Under the pieces are notes generated by a model. The model was not told where the DNA came from. It worked only from the letters and a program-made list of their open reading frames with translations, and did no database searches. Source: Erwinia typographi (GTDB lineage Bacteria; Pseudomonadota; Gammaproteobacteria; Enterobacterales; Enterobacteriaceae). From it: 64,000 nucleotides of DNA. The stretch spans positions 62,001 to 126,000 of the forward strand of contig NZ_JRUQ01000028.1 of the NCBI RefSeq assembly GCF_000773975.1. The letters are read 5' to 3'. This document shows positions 45,677 to 56,377 of the stretch, in pieces; within the stretch, counting starts at the first letter, position 1, and each line of letters begins with the position of its first letter. The translations under genes and the position numbers were made by a program.

Positions 45677-47388
45677 GAGTCATCCTTAGCATCAGTAAAA
45701 GTGACGGCAGAGGTACTCCGACGCTGACGCCTGCTGTCCACGATGAGATAAATCACCACTGCCGCCACCACCAGATAACAGAGCAGGGTCAGCAGGTGGC
45801 TGTTATAACCGCCAAACTGCGCAAAGCCGGAGTAAACCCCAATCATCGCGAACAGCACGCCGACGGAGGCGATTTTGGCGTTTTTCCACGGCGTCATATC
45901 CACCGCGAAAGCATCGCGGAAGCGGAAGGGTTCCGCCTGCGGCCACAGCCAGCCGATCGTCAGCATCAGCACCACGTTGATGCAGAACGTGCAGGCCAGC
46001 ACGTAAAGGAAATGGAAGTGCAGATCGACCAGATAGTTGACCACGATATAGCTACAGATGCCGAACAGCAGCGCGGACTTCGCGGCCACGGCCGGAATAC
46101 GCGGAAAGAAGAAGCCCATGATAATAATGGTGACCAGCGGCACGTTATAAATGCCGTTCAGCTGCTTCATCCAGGAATAAAGGCCTTCCGGCGCATGGGC
46201 GATCCACGGCGCGACCAGCACTGAAACCAGCGTCACCACCAGGCCAAACTGGCGGACCACCTTCACCAGCTTTTCTGACGAGGCGTCCTGATTAATGATG
46301 CGGTGATAGATGCCGAGGCTGAACAGCGTGGAGGCGCTGTTGAGGAAGCCGCAGAAGGCGCTGATAATCGCGCCGAACAGCACGGCGCTGAAGAATCCGA
46401 TCAGCGGCAGCGGCATCACCCGGTTAACCAGCGCCGGATAGGCCATATCCGCCGAGGGTAATTCCCGGAACAGATGGAAGGCGATAATACCCGGCAGCAC
46501 GAGGATCAGCGGGTCGAGCATTTTCAGCACCGCCGTCAGCAGCGCGCCCTTCTGCCCTTCGGCGAGGTTGCGCGAGCCGAGTGTACGCTGCACGATCCCC
46601 TGGTTGGTACACCAGTAAAAGGTATTTACCAGCACCAGCCCGGTCAGCGCGGCGCCAATCGGCACCGGATCGTGGGCGCCGCCGATTGAATTCAGCATTT
46701 CGCTGTGGTCGGTGGTCAGGCGGTCCAGCCCCCTGAGAAAATTGCCGCCGCCCATCACCATCAGGCCAAATACCGGCACCATCAGGCCGCCGATAACCAG
46801 ACCGATGCCGTTGACCATATCGGCGATAGCAATGGCCCTCATGCCGCCAATCACCGCGTAGAGAATGCCCGACAGCCCAAGCACCACCACCATCGCCCAG
46901 ATCGCCGCCGACGGCGAGATGCCGAATGTTTCACTGATATGGAAGATACTGTTGAAAGCCAGCGCCCCGGAGTAAAGCACTACCGGCAAAAAGCAGATCC
47001 CGGTGGCGATCAGAAAGCAGCAGTCGACGATAATGCGGGTGGTTTTATCGTAGCGCTCCTCAATAAACTGCGGAATGGTGGCGATGCCGCGTTGCAGGTA
47101 GCGCGGCAGGAAAATCAGCGCCAGAAAGATCAGTGGAATGGCGGAGATCACCTCCCACGCCATGACCGACATTCCGCTGCGGTAGGCCTGCCCGGTTAAC
47201 CCGACCAGCTGTTCGGTCGACAGGTTGGTCAGCATCAGAGAGGCGGCAATAATTGGCGCCTTCAGAGAACGTCCGGCAAGAAAATAGCCCTGTTGCGACT
47301 GCGTGTCAGACTTGCGCAGCTTCCACCAGGTGATAAAAGCCACCAGAAAGGTGAAAGCCAGGAAGCTCACAATTTGCTGAATATTCAT
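45673..47388 (-). CDS. yidK: Solute:sodium symporter YidK
   Basis: Sodium-coupled permease of the SSS family, probably importing a sugar or sulfated sugar. The 571-residue product equals the E. coli length, with about 14 membrane helices. Family signatures are visible: GYFLAGRSLKAPIIAASLMLTNLSTEQLVGLTGQAY near the N-terminus and YAVIGGMRAIAIADMVNGIGLVIGG in the middle. It is the first gene of yidK-J-H-G-F, divergent from yidL. Confidence 0.94.
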   Translation of the reverse strand: MNIQQIVSFLAFTFLVAFITWWKLRKSDTQSQQGYFLAGRSLKAPIIAASLMLTNLSTEQLVGLTGQAYRSGMSVMAWEVISAIPLIFLALIFLPRYLQRGIATIPQFIEERYDKTTRIIVDCCFLIATGICFLPVVLYSGALAFNSIFHISETFGISPSAAIWAMVVVLGLSGILYAVIGGMRAIAIADMVNGIGLVIGGLMVPVFGLMVMGGGNFLRGLDRLTTDHSEMLNSIGGAHDPVPIGAALTGLVLVNTFYWCTNQGIVQRTLGSRNLAEGQKGALLTAVLKMLDPLILVLPGIIAFHLFRELPSADMAYPALVNRVMPLPLIGFFSAVLFGAIISAFCGFLNSASTLFSLGIYHRIINQDASSEKLVKVVRQFGLVVTLVSVLVAPWIAHAPEGLYSWMKQLNGIYNVPLVTIIIMGFFFPRIPAVAAKSALLFGICSYIVVNYLVDLHFHFLYVLACTFCINVVLMLTIGWLWPQAEPFRFRDAFAVDMTPWKNAKIASVGVLFAMIGVYSGFAQFGGYNSHLLTLLCYLVVAAVVIYLIVDSRRQRRSTSAVTFTDAKDDS

Positions 47389-47564
47389 TTCATGCCCTTA
47401 TTTATCATTATGTCCCGATGCAATAACGGCATTAAGGAATATTGCAGCATTCGGGTCGAGGCGGTTTGAAATCACAGATAACGCATCCTGATTACCCGAC
47501 GGAAATTTTCTTTGCTACATTCCGCGCTGGGGTTAACGTCATCATTCACTGGAGGGAGAATAAA
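47389..47564. promoter_or_regulatory. Divergent yidK/yidL control region
   Basis: A 176-bp intergenic stretch between the symporter operon and its AraC-type regulator. GGAGGGAG near 47551-47558 is the ribosome site of yidL. No clear direct repeats of an AraC-type site were recognised by eye. Confidence 0.4.
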
Positions 47565-48437
47565 ATGAATGGAAAAAATGCCCTTTCCGATGTAAAAACC
47601 GAAACTACTTATAATATTCCGCTGGTTCTTGAGGAAAATGTGATCTCCAGCGGCATTATTCTCATCTCCCTGTGGCATACCCTTGCCGATAAAACCTATC
47701 GCGTATTCTGGCCGCAGGATAAAAAGAAGCCGCTGATCGCCAGCTCGTGGGTAGCGATTTACACCCTACAGGGAAGCGGCAAGATTCTGCTGCGCGGCGG
47801 CGATGAGATTACGTTAAGCGGTAATTGCGCCATTTTCCTCAAGCCCGTAGATATTCTCTCCTATCACTGTGAGGGGCTGGTATGGGAGCAGTACTGGATG
47901 GAGTTTATACCGAACTGCGTTATGGAGATTCCATTACGGCAGAAAGCTGTCATTCATAATGGCGAGGGGTTTAATCATGAATTACTGGAAGTCAGTAAGC
48001 TATTGGATAATGAAAATTCAAATAAAAAGAACCTTGCCGTCGCCTTTCTGACAAAAATGATTTACCAGTGGATATGTCTTATTTCAGAAAACGGGATTAA
48101 ACCCGAAAAATTAATTAAAATTGAGAGGTTGCTCTCACTATTACATGCTGACTTACAAACACACTGGCGCGTGGCGGAAATGGCGGCATGGATGCAGTGC
48201 AGTGAACAATATCTACGGCGGCTGTTTTTAAAATATACCGGTAAATCGCCAAAAGAGTATTATCTCGACGCAAGGCTGGAGCTTGCCCAGTCGCTGTTGC
48301 AGCAGGAAGAGTACAGCGTCAGCCTGGTGGCCGAACGGCTGCATTTTTTTGACTCTTTCCACTTCAGCAAGGCGTTCAAGCAAAAGTTTGGTTACGCCCC
48401 TTCCACCGCGAAAGCGCGTCGGCAGGCATTGCGCTGA
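47565..48437 (+). CDS. yidL: AraC-family regulator YidL
   Basis: Predicted activator of the divergent yidKJHGF operon. The ATG at 47565 (MNGKNALSDVKTETTYNIPL) with GGAGGGAG upstream gives 290 residues and matches E. coli YidL; the upstream open frame is not conserved. The N-terminal cupin-like effector domain includes SGKILLRGGDEITLSGNCAIFLKPVDILSYHCEGLVWEQYWMEF. The C-terminal double HTH (about residues 190-290) includes MQCSEQYLRRLFLKYTGKSPKEYYLDARLELAQSLL and FFDSFHFSKAFKQKFGYAPS. The ligand is unknown, presumably a sulfated sugar. Confidence 0.92.
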   Translation: MNGKNALSDVKTETTYNIPLVLEENVISSGIILISLWHTLADKTYRVFWPQDKKKPLIASSWVAIYTLQGSGKILLRGGDEITLSGNCAIFLKPVDILSYHCEGLVWEQYWMEFIPNCVMEIPLRQKAVIHNGEGFNHELLEVSKLLDNENSNKKNLAVAFLTKMIYQWICLISENGIKPEKLIKIERLLSLLHADLQTHWRVAEMAAWMQCSEQYLRRLFLKYTGKSPKEYYLDARLELAQSLLQQEEYSVSLVAERLHFFDSFHFSKAFKQKFGYAPSTAKARRQALR

Positions 48438-48442
48438 GCCAC

Positions 48443-48463
48443 ACCGGCGGGCGGGCCGCCGGT
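48443..48463. terminator. Hairpin between yidL and rlmB
   Basis: ACCGGCGG and CCGCCGGT form an 8-bp stem with a 5-nt loop between the two convergent genes. No T-run follows on either strand. Confidence 0.5.
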
Positions 48464-48470
48464 CGCAGGA

Positions 48471-49205
48471 TCACGCTTTACGCTGGCGCACGGCCTCGAA
48501 CAGGCAGATGCCGGTAGCGACGGAAACGTTCAGCGAAGAGACGCTGCCCGCCATAGGAATGCTGATCAGCTCATCACAATGTTCACGAGTCAGGCGCCGC
48601 ATACCCTCGCCTTCTGCCCCCATGACCAGCGCCATCGGCCCGGTCATTTTGCTCTGGAAGACATCGTGACTGGCTTCACCGGCCGTCCCGACGATCCACA
48701 CGTTCGCTTCCTGCAACAAACGCATCGTTCTGGCAAGGTTAGTCACGGCGATCAGCGGCACATGTTCCGCCGCCCCGCTGGCGACTTTTTTGGCCGTCGC
48801 ATTAAGCTGCGCCGAACGATCTCGCGGAACGATAACCGCGTGAACTCCCGCCGCATCCGCACTGCGCAGGCAGGCACCGAGGTTGTGCGGATCGGTGATG
48901 CCATCCAGGATTAGCAGGAACGGCGAATCCAGGCTGGCCAGCAGGTCCGGCAGGTCGTTTTCCTGATACTGACGGCCAGGCTTCACCCGCGCCACAATCC
49001 CCTGATGAACGCCGCCTTCAACCTGGCTATCCAGCCACTGGCGATTCGCTACCTGCACCACAATGCCCTGAGCTTCCAGCGCTTTCACCAGCGGTTGCAG
49101 GCGCTTGTCGTCGCGCCCTTTGAGGATAAACACTTCCTGAAAGCGCTGAGGATTGCTGTCTAGCAGCGCCTTCACGGCGTGCAGTCCAAATACTATTTCA
49201 CTCAT
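48471..49205 (-). CDS. rlmB: 23S rRNA (guanosine-2251-2'-O)-methyltransferase RlmB
   Basis: SPOUT methyltransferase that modifies G2251 in the peptidyl-transferase P loop. The 244-residue product (E. coli 243) has the L30e-like N-terminal domain and the SPOUT signatures [49 protein letters not shown] and [23 protein letters not shown]. It follows rnr as the last gene of nsrR-rnr-rlmB. Confidence 0.97.
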   Translation of the reverse strand: MSEIVFGLHAVKALLDSNPQRFQEVFILKGRDDKRLQPLVKALEAQGIVVQVANRQWLDSQVEGGVHQGIVARVKPGRQYQENDLPDLLASLDSPFLLILDGITDPHNLGACLRSADAAGVHAVIVPRDRSAQLNATAKKVASGAAEHVPLIAVTNLARTMRLLQEANVWIVGTAGEASHDVFQSKMTGPMALVMGAEGEGMRRLTREHCDELISIPMAGSVSSLNVSVATGICLFEAVRQRKA

Positions 49206-49235
49206 TAATCAGTTACTCGAAAAGTCATTTTAAGC

Positions 49236-49260
49236 CGGGGCAGGCTGCTCGCCTGCCCCG
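49236..49260 (-). other. 10-bp hairpin between rnr and rlmB
   Basis: CGGGGCAGGC and GCCTGCCCCG pair perfectly around a 5-nt loop in the 61-bp gap. On the minus strand GCTTAAAATGACTTTT follows. It may set the rnr:rlmB ratio or protect the rnr 3' end. Confidence 0.6.
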
Positions 49261-49266
49261 CCAGGG

Positions 49267-51732
49267 TTATGCTGACGCGTCAGTCTTTTTCTTCGCCGCA
49301 CGCCGCGCCCGGCTGCCAGCGGCGATTTTGCGGGTTTTATCCGAGGGTTTTCTCGGCTTTTTGTCCTTCTTTGCCCCACCGTCCGCCGCCGCTTCTTTCC
49401 TCTGCGGCGCGCGGAACGCGCTGTCTGGCTCAAAAGTTCCTTTTTTGCTCTGATCGCGACGGCGCTTACCGCTGTGCTGAGGCGCGGCTTTTTTGGCGCG
49501 ATCGCGCTCCGTTTTGCCTTCGCCACGCGGCTTACGGCTGCTGGAGATCATCGCAAAATCAATTTTCCGCTCGTCCATGTGTACCGCGTCTACGCGCACT
49601 TCCACCGTATCGCCAAGGCGGTACGTTTTGCCGCCAGACTCGCCAATAAGGCGCTGGCCTACGGCATCAAAGCGGTAATAGTCATTGTCCAGCGTGGAGA
49701 CGTGCACCAGGCCGTCAATAAACAGATCGGTCAGGCGCACAAAGAAGCCAAAGCCGGTCACGCTTGAGATCACGCCGGTGAAAGTTTCCCCGACATGGTC
49801 ATGCATAAAGTCACACTTCAGCCAGTCCGCGACGTCGCGGGTGGCCTCATCGGCACGGCGCTCGGCCATCGAGCAGTGCTGACCAAGCTGTAGCATTTGC
49901 TCCAGCTCATAATGGTAACCGCCCGTAGGGGTAGTGATCCCCTCAGACATACCGTTCTCTTTCGCCAGCAGATACTTAATCGCACGGTGCAGCAGCAGAT
50001 CGGGGTAACGACGAATTGGGGAAGTAAAGTGCGCGTACGAAGCCAGCGCCAGGCCGAAGTGGCCGCGGTTTTCAGGATCGTAAACCGCCTGCTTCATGGA
50101 GCGCAGCAGCATGGTTTGCAGCATTTCCGCATCGGTACGGCTGGAGATCTGCTTCAGCAGCTCCGCGTAGTCCAGCGGATGAGGCTTGTTGCCGCCGCCC
50201 AGCGTCAGTCCCAGTTCGTTCAGCACCGAGCGGAAGCTCTTAATATTCTCTTCGCTCGGACGGTCGTGATCGCGGAATAGCGCCGGTTCGTTATTTTTCT
50301 CAACGTAACGGGCTGATGCGATGTTCGCCAGGATCATGCACTCTTCAATCAGCTTGTGCGCATCGTTACGAGAAACCTGCTCAACGCGCTCAATGCGCTC
50401 AATGCGACGCTCGGCATTGAACACGAATTTAGCCTCATCGGTTTCGAAGGAGATACCGCCGCGCTGCTCGCGTGATTTCTCCAGCACCAGATACATCCGG
50501 TGCAGCTCTTCCAGGTCTTTCACCAGCGGCTGGTATTGCTCACGCAGCTCCTGGTTGCCCTGCAGGATGCTCCACACTTTGTTGTAGGTCAGGCGCGCCC
50601 AGGAGTTCATCACCGCTTCGTAATGCTTGTAGCCCGTCAGCTTGCCGGTCGCCGAAATCGTCATCTCACAGACCATACACAGGCGATCTACCTGCGGGTT
50701 CAGCGAGCATAAGCCGTTAGAAAGCACTTCCGGCAGCATCGGCACCACCTGAGAAGGGAAATATACCGAGGTGCCGCGGTTTACCGCTTCATCATCCAGC
50801 GGGGTGCCAGGACGAACGTAGTAGCTCACGTCGGCAATCGCCACCCACAAACGCCAGCCGCCGCCGCGCTTCCTTTCACAGAAAACGGCGTCATCAAAGT
50901 CGCGGGCATCTTCACCGTCAATGGTGACCAGCGGCAGATCGCGGAGATCCACGCGCCCTACTTTGGCCTCTTCCGGCACTTCTTCTTTCAGTTTGGCAAT
51001 CTGACGCTCAAGCTCTGGCGACCAGGCGTGAGGAATATCGTGGGTGCGCAGCGCCATTTCCACGGCCATGCCGGTGCCCATATTGTCGCCCAGCACTTCC
51101 ACCACTTTGCCCACGGCTTTACTGCGGCGCGTAGGTCGCTGAACCAGCTCCACCACCACCACAAAGCCCATGCGGGCGCCCATCAAGTCTTCCGGTGGGA
51201 TCAGGATGTCGAAGCTCAGACGGCTGTCGTCCGGCACCACAAAGCCAACGCCAGCCTCGGTGAAGTAGCGTCCAACGATCTGGTTGTTGCGCGGCTCAAG
51301 CACCCTGACCACGCGCGCTTCACGGCGGCCTTTACGATCTGCGCCCATCGCCTGCGCGAGGATCACATCACCGTGCATACACATTTTCATCTGCTCAGCA
51401 GAAAGATAAAGGTCGTCTTTACTGCCTTCAACCCGCAGGAAGCCGAAACCATCGCGGTGGCCGATTGCCTTTCCGCGCAGCAAATCCAGACGTTCCGGCA
51501 GGGCATAGCACTGACGGCGGGTAAAGACTAACTGACCGTCGCGCTCCATCGCGCGCAGGCGACGGCGCAGCGCTTCAGTCTGCTCCTCGCCAGAAATAGA
51601 GAGTTCAGAAGCCAGCTCTTCACGGCTGGCTGGCTTTTCGCGCTTATCCAGATGGGCAAGGATAAATTCGCGACTTGGAATGGGATTGTCGTATTTTTCA
51701 GCTTCCCGTTCCTTAAAAGGATCTTTTGACAT
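49267..51732 (-). CDS. rnr: Ribonuclease R
   Basis: Processive 3'-to-5' exoribonuclease that degrades structured RNA, including in tmRNA-linked quality control. The ATG at 51732 ([30 protein letters not shown]) gives 821 residues; E. coli has 813. Domains in order are an HTH (about 20-85), cold-shock domains, the RNB domain with [10 protein letters not shown] near residue 280, an S1 domain (about 645-725) and a Lys/Arg-rich tail ([19 protein letters not shown]). The nsrR stop lies 19 bp upstream. Confidence 0.97.
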   Translation of the reverse strand: MSKDPFKEREAEKYDNPIPSREFILAHLDKREKPASREELASELSISGEEQTEALRRRLRAMERDGQLVFTRRQCYALPERLDLLRGKAIGHRDGFGFLRVEGSKDDLYLSAEQMKMCMHGDVILAQAMGADRKGRREARVVRVLEPRNNQIVGRYFTEAGVGFVVPDDSRLSFDILIPPEDLMGARMGFVVVVELVQRPTRRSKAVGKVVEVLGDNMGTGMAVEMALRTHDIPHAWSPELERQIAKLKEEVPEEAKVGRVDLRDLPLVTIDGEDARDFDDAVFCERKRGGGWRLWVAIADVSYYVRPGTPLDDEAVNRGTSVYFPSQVVPMLPEVLSNGLCSLNPQVDRLCMVCEMTISATGKLTGYKHYEAVMNSWARLTYNKVWSILQGNQELREQYQPLVKDLEELHRMYLVLEKSREQRGGISFETDEAKFVFNAERRIERIERVEQVSRNDAHKLIEECMILANIASARYVEKNNEPALFRDHDRPSEENIKSFRSVLNELGLTLGGGNKPHPLDYAELLKQISSRTDAEMLQTMLLRSMKQAVYDPENRGHFGLALASYAHFTSPIRRYPDLLLHRAIKYLLAKENGMSEGITTPTGGYHYELEQMLQLGQHCSMAERRADEATRDVADWLKCDFMHDHVGETFTGVISSVTGFGFFVRLTDLFIDGLVHVSTLDNDYYRFDAVGQRLIGESGGKTYRLGDTVEVRVDAVHMDERKIDFAMISSSRKPRGEGKTERDRAKKAAPQHSGKRRRDQSKKGTFEPDSAFRAPQRKEAAADGGAKKDKKPRKPSDKTRKIAAGSRARRAAKKKTDASA

Positions 51733-51751
51733 AGCGGTTCCTCCGTTGTCA

Positions 51752-52189
51752 TCAACTGCTGAGTGAGGGTTGCTCAACCAACAATAATTTGTAGAGCGGA
51801 TGGTTGTCTTCCAGCAAATCTGCCAGGGTATAGCCATCCAGCACGGTCAGAAAACTCTGTACCGCATCAAAGAGCGCCTGCTTCAGGCGACAGGCCGGCC
51901 TGATATGGCAGGGTTGGCAGTTCACCAGCTGTAGCGGTTCCATATCCCGTACCACCTGGCCAATCACAATCTCGGAGGCTGGCCTGCCTAAGCGAATGCC
52001 GCCGTTTTTTCCGCGCGCGGCAGCAACGTAGCCAGCCCGGCTAAGTTGATTGATTATTTTGACCATATGATTACGTGAAACACCGTAAGCCTCTGTTACT
52101 TCGCTAATGCTGGTCATCTGTCCAGCAGGCAAAGCGGCCATAAAAATCAGCGCACGTAAACCATAATCGGTGAAACTCGTTAGCTGCAC
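51752..52189 (-). CDS. nsrR: Nitric-oxide-sensing Fe-S repressor NsrR
   Basis: Rrf2-family repressor that releases DNA when NO destroys its Fe-S cluster, controlling NO-detoxification genes. The 145-residue product (E. coli 141) starts [21 protein letters not shown] and carries the HTH region [22 protein letters not shown]. The cluster cysteines are Cys91, Cys94 and Cys100 in [13 protein letters not shown]. In E. coli the first two are separated by four residues, here by two. It leads nsrR-rnr-rlmB, with 193 bp upstream to purA. Confidence 0.96.
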   Translation of the reverse strand: MQLTSFTDYGLRALIFMAALPAGQMTSISEVTEAYGVSRNHMVKIINQLSRAGYVAAARGKNGGIRLGRPASEIVIGQVVRDMEPLQLVNCQPCHIRPACRLKQALFDAVQSFLTVLDGYTLADLLEDNHPLYKLLLVEQPSLSS

Positions 52190-52354
52190 GGTAACCTCAT
52201 AAGCATGACCGACGTTCGGAAGCGCTGCCGTAATCCGCTCATAAATGAGTGTGTTATCAATGATGATAAACCAGCCTTCGCATTCGGGGCTATTTTATTT
52301 AAGTAAGCGTTGATAATGAGAAAATAAGGTGGGAAGCACAGGTGGTAAGAGTAA

Positions 52355-52372
52355 GGCCGGGCAGTCCCGGCC
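52355..52372 (-). terminator. purA 3' hairpin
   Basis: GGCCGGG and CCCGGCC form a 7-bp stem with a 4-nt loop after the purA stop; TTACTCTTA follows on the minus strand. The U content is low but it is the best terminator candidate. Confidence 0.6.
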
Positions 52373-52382
52373 TCTGATAACG

Positions 52383-53684
<1,302 letters not shown>

Positions 53685-53777
53685 TCAAAATCACCGATTG
53701 CTTAAAAATGGATTCTACCACCGTAAAACCCGTCTTTCAGCTCTTTTAGCATACGATTATTACTTTTTTCCCGGCCT

Positions 53778-53978
53778 TTAGCCGCCGCTGTGGGTGCTGA
53801 TCATATAGTAAATCACTGCGCCCGCGACCACGAGACCGCCGCCGAAACGGCGCAGCAGGGTATCCGGCAATTGAGCCATTGATAAAATCATTCGCCGCCA
53901 GATGCGCGGCAGCAACACCGGACCGAGGCCTTCTAAAACCAGCACCAGGGCCAGCGCCATCCAAATGGTTGGGTTCAT
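53778..53978 (-). CDS. yjeT: DUF2065 small inner-membrane protein YjeT
   Basis: A 66-residue membrane protein (E. coli 65) with two hydrophobic stretches (WMALALVLVLEGLGPVLLP and GGLVVAGAVIYYMIS) typical of the DUF2065 family. Function is unknown. It lies between hflC and purA as in E. coli, downstream of the hflKC terminator, which suggests a partly independent transcript with purA. Confidence 0.9.
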   Translation of the reverse strand: MNPTIWMALALVLVLEGLGPVLLPRIWRRMILSMAQLPDTLLRRFGGGLVVAGAVIYYMISTHSGG

Positions 53979-54000
53979 TGTTTTTTCCGCTCAGGACCAT

Positions 54001-54028
54001 AAAAAAAGGGCCGGATTTTCCGGCCCTT
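54001..54028 (-). terminator. hflKC intrinsic terminator
   Basis: AAGGGCCGG and CCGGCCCTT pair over 9 bp with a 5-nt loop (54006-54028), followed on the minus strand by a T-run. It lies after hflC. Confidence 0.9.
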
Positions 54029-54045
54029 CGTTTTATAACAGATTC

Positions 54046-55050
54046 TTAGCGTGTGGCGGTAGAGGGCGATTTCATAAAGCGGAAGAAATCGCTGTCCGGG
54101 CTGAGCACCATCACGTCCTGATTGCTTTTGAAGCTGCTCTCGTAAGCGCGAAGGCTACGAATAAAGGCATAGAAATCAGGGTCCTGACTGAAGGCATCGG
54201 CAAACAGCTTCGCTGCTTGCGCATCTCCTTCACCCCGGGTCATCAGGCCGGTACGCTGCGCTTCCGCCAGCGTGCGGGTCACTTCATAATCCGCAGTGGC
54301 ACGCAGTTTTTCCGCCTCTTCCTGACCCTGAGAACGCTGGCTACGGGCTACTGACTCACGCTCCGCACGCATACGGGCATAAATGGCGTCGGAAACCTCA
54401 GTAGGCAGGTTGATCTGCTTAATACGCACATCGACGACCTGAATACCCAACGCCGCCATACTGTTCGGGTTAATAGCCACCTTATTGCCGGTGGTTTCAC
54501 GCTCAACGCGCGCCGCCGCCGAAGCAATAGCATCGTCCGCCGCAGGGGTAGCGATTTCGTCATCCTGACCTGCGCTACCGGTATTCAGCGCGTCGCGGAC
54601 GTCGGTAGTCAAACGGCCACGCGAATCGGTCACAATGTCTTTCACGTCGAGACGGCCAATTTCAGAACGCAGACGGTCGCTGAATTTACGCTTCAGCAGC
54701 ACTTCGGCCTGGGAGACGTCGCCGCCACCGGTTGCCAGATAGTAGCGGCTGAAATCGCTGATGCGCCATTTGATGTAAGAATCAACGATCAGGTCTTTTT
54801 TCTCTTTGGTGACAAAACGGTCGGCCTGGTTGTCCATGGTCTGAAGACGGGCGTCCAGCGACTTCACGGATTCCAGGAAAGGAATCTTAAAGTGCAGGCC
54901 TGGCTCGTACACCAGCGGCTTGTTTTCTCCGTCGCGCAGAACCTTGCCGAAGCGCATCACGATGCCGCGCTGGCCTTCCTGGACGACAAACAGTGACGCG
55001 TATAGCACCACCAGCACAACAATCAATACAACGATTAATGGCTTACGCAT
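54046..55050 (-). CDS. hflC: FtsH modulator HflC (SPFH-domain protein)
   Basis: Membrane-anchored subunit of the HflKC complex that surrounds the FtsH protease and limits its access to membrane substrates. The 334-residue product (E. coli 334) has an N-terminal anchor (residues 3-22, LIVVLIVVLVVLYASLFVV) and an SPFH/prohibitin domain (about 20-230) with long coiled helices. It follows hflK by 3 bp. Confidence 0.97.
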   Translation of the reverse strand: MRKPLIVVLIVVLVVLYASLFVVQEGQRGIVMRFGKVLRDGENKPLVYEPGLHFKIPFLESVKSLDARLQTMDNQADRFVTKEKKDLIVDSYIKWRISDFSRYYLATGGGDVSQAEVLLKRKFSDRLRSEIGRLDVKDIVTDSRGRLTTDVRDALNTGSAGQDDEIATPAADDAIASAAARVERETTGNKVAINPNSMAALGIQVVDVRIKQINLPTEVSDAIYARMRAERESVARSQRSQGQEEAEKLRATADYEVTRTLAEAQRTGLMTRGEGDAQAAKLFADAFSQDPDFYAFIRSLRAYESSFKSNQDVMVLSPDSDFFRFMKSPSTATR

Positions 55051-55053
55051 CGC

Positions 55054-56307
55054 TTACTCCCTCCCCTGGCGCTGGGTATCGTTGCGCTGAGCATTTACCC
55101 GGCGCTGGTCCATGATGTTATCCGGGCTGAACGCCGAACTGCTGCTGGCGCGGTCATTGCTGTCCGAAGCCGGCGGCAGGCGCAGCAGGTTGTTATTGCT
55201 GCTGTTCTGGCTGTTGTTCGACGAGGACGCCCCGCTCTGTCCACGCATCAGCTGCTCCAGCGGCAGCACCATCAGGCTGTTGCCCTTATCGTTAACCAGC
55301 ACCTTGCGGGTATGGCTCAGCACGTTTTCCATTGTTTCGATATACAGACGTTCACGGGTGATCTGCGGAGCTGCCTTGTATTCAGGAAGCAGTCTCGCGA
55401 AGCGATCGACCTCACCCTGCGCTTCAAGCACGGTACGCGTTTTGTAAGCACGCGCTTCTTCCAGAATACGCTGCGCCTGGCCGTTAGCGCGTGGCTGCAC
55501 TTCGTTGGCATAAGCTTCCGCTTCACGCACGTACTGCTCACGGTTTTCACGGGCGGCAATTGCATCATCGAAGGAAGCCTTCACTTCTTCAGGCGGACGA
55601 GCGGCCTGGAAGTTGACGTCCAGCAGGGTGATCCCCATGTCGTAAGGACGAATCGTTTCTTCCAGCTCGCGCTGGGTGTCGCTACGCACCACGGTACGGC
55701 CTTCGGTCAGGATACGGTCCATGGTTGAGCGGCCAATCACGCCGCGCAGCGCGCTGTCCGTTGCCTGACGCAGGCTGTCGTCCGCGCTGGTTACCGCAAA
55801 CAGATAGCGTTCCGGGTTAGTGACGCGATACTGCACGTTCATTTCCACCCGCACGACGTTTTCGTCCGAGGTCAGCATGGTGCCTGACGCTGCCAGCTCG
55901 CGCACGGCCTCAACGTTCACCGCGCGAACCTGATCGATAAAGGTAGGCTTCCAGTTCAAGCCTGGCTCAACCAAATGGCTGAATTTACCGAAGCGTGTCA
56001 CCACGCCGCGTTCCGCCTCTTTAATGGTATAGAAGCCGCTACCGGCCCAAATCACCACCGCCGCCACAACGACGATGCCGATCAGACGACCACTGCGACC
56101 CGGCGTATTCTGCCCGCTGCTGTTATCGTTCTTATTCCCACCGCCAAAACCGCCAAGCTTTTTGCTCAGCTTACGAAAAATATCATCTAAATCAGGAGGC
56201 CCTTTATCGCGCCCTCCCTTATTTCCCCCAGAGTTGCCGCCTTGATTATTGCTGCTTCCCCACGGGTCGCGGTCCTGTCCGTTATTCCCGGGCTGATTCC
56301 ACGCCAT
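55054..56307 (-). CDS. hflK: FtsH modulator HflK (SPFH-domain protein)
   Basis: Partner of HflC in the FtsH-modulating cage. The 417-residue product (E. coli 419) has a Gly/Asn-rich cytosolic N-terminus (about residues 1-70), a membrane anchor (about 76-96), the SPFH domain (about 97-285) and a Ser/Asn-rich C-terminal tail (SSNNSQNSSNNN). It follows hflX by 70 bp on the same strand. Confidence 0.97.
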   Translation of the reverse strand: MAWNQPGNNGQDRDPWGSSNNQGGNSGGNKGGRDKGPPDLDDIFRKLSKKLGGFGGGNKNDNSSGQNTPGRSGRLIGIVVVAAVVIWAGSGFYTIKEAERGVVTRFGKFSHLVEPGLNWKPTFIDQVRAVNVEAVRELAASGTMLTSDENVVRVEMNVQYRVTNPERYLFAVTSADDSLRQATDSALRGVIGRSTMDRILTEGRTVVRSDTQRELEETIRPYDMGITLLDVNFQAARPPEEVKASFDDAIAARENREQYVREAEAYANEVQPRANGQAQRILEEARAYKTRTVLEAQGEVDRFARLLPEYKAAPQITRERLYIETMENVLSHTRKVLVNDKGNSLMVLPLEQLMRGQSGASSSNNSQNSSNNNLLRLPPASDSNDRASSSSAFSPDNIMDQRRVNAQRNDTQRQGRE

Positions 56308-56377
56308 GTTTATACTCCATATAATTGTGTGTGCGGTGGTATCCCATGGCCGGGATACGCGTGTCAGGCAAAATCAG

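Noticed and set aside
44387..45727. A 446-codon open frame antisense to yidJ and the 3' end of yidK
   Set aside because: YidJ on the other strand has full family motifs and length; GC-rich DNA leaves the opposite frame open by codon bias. No ribosome site or homology is seen.
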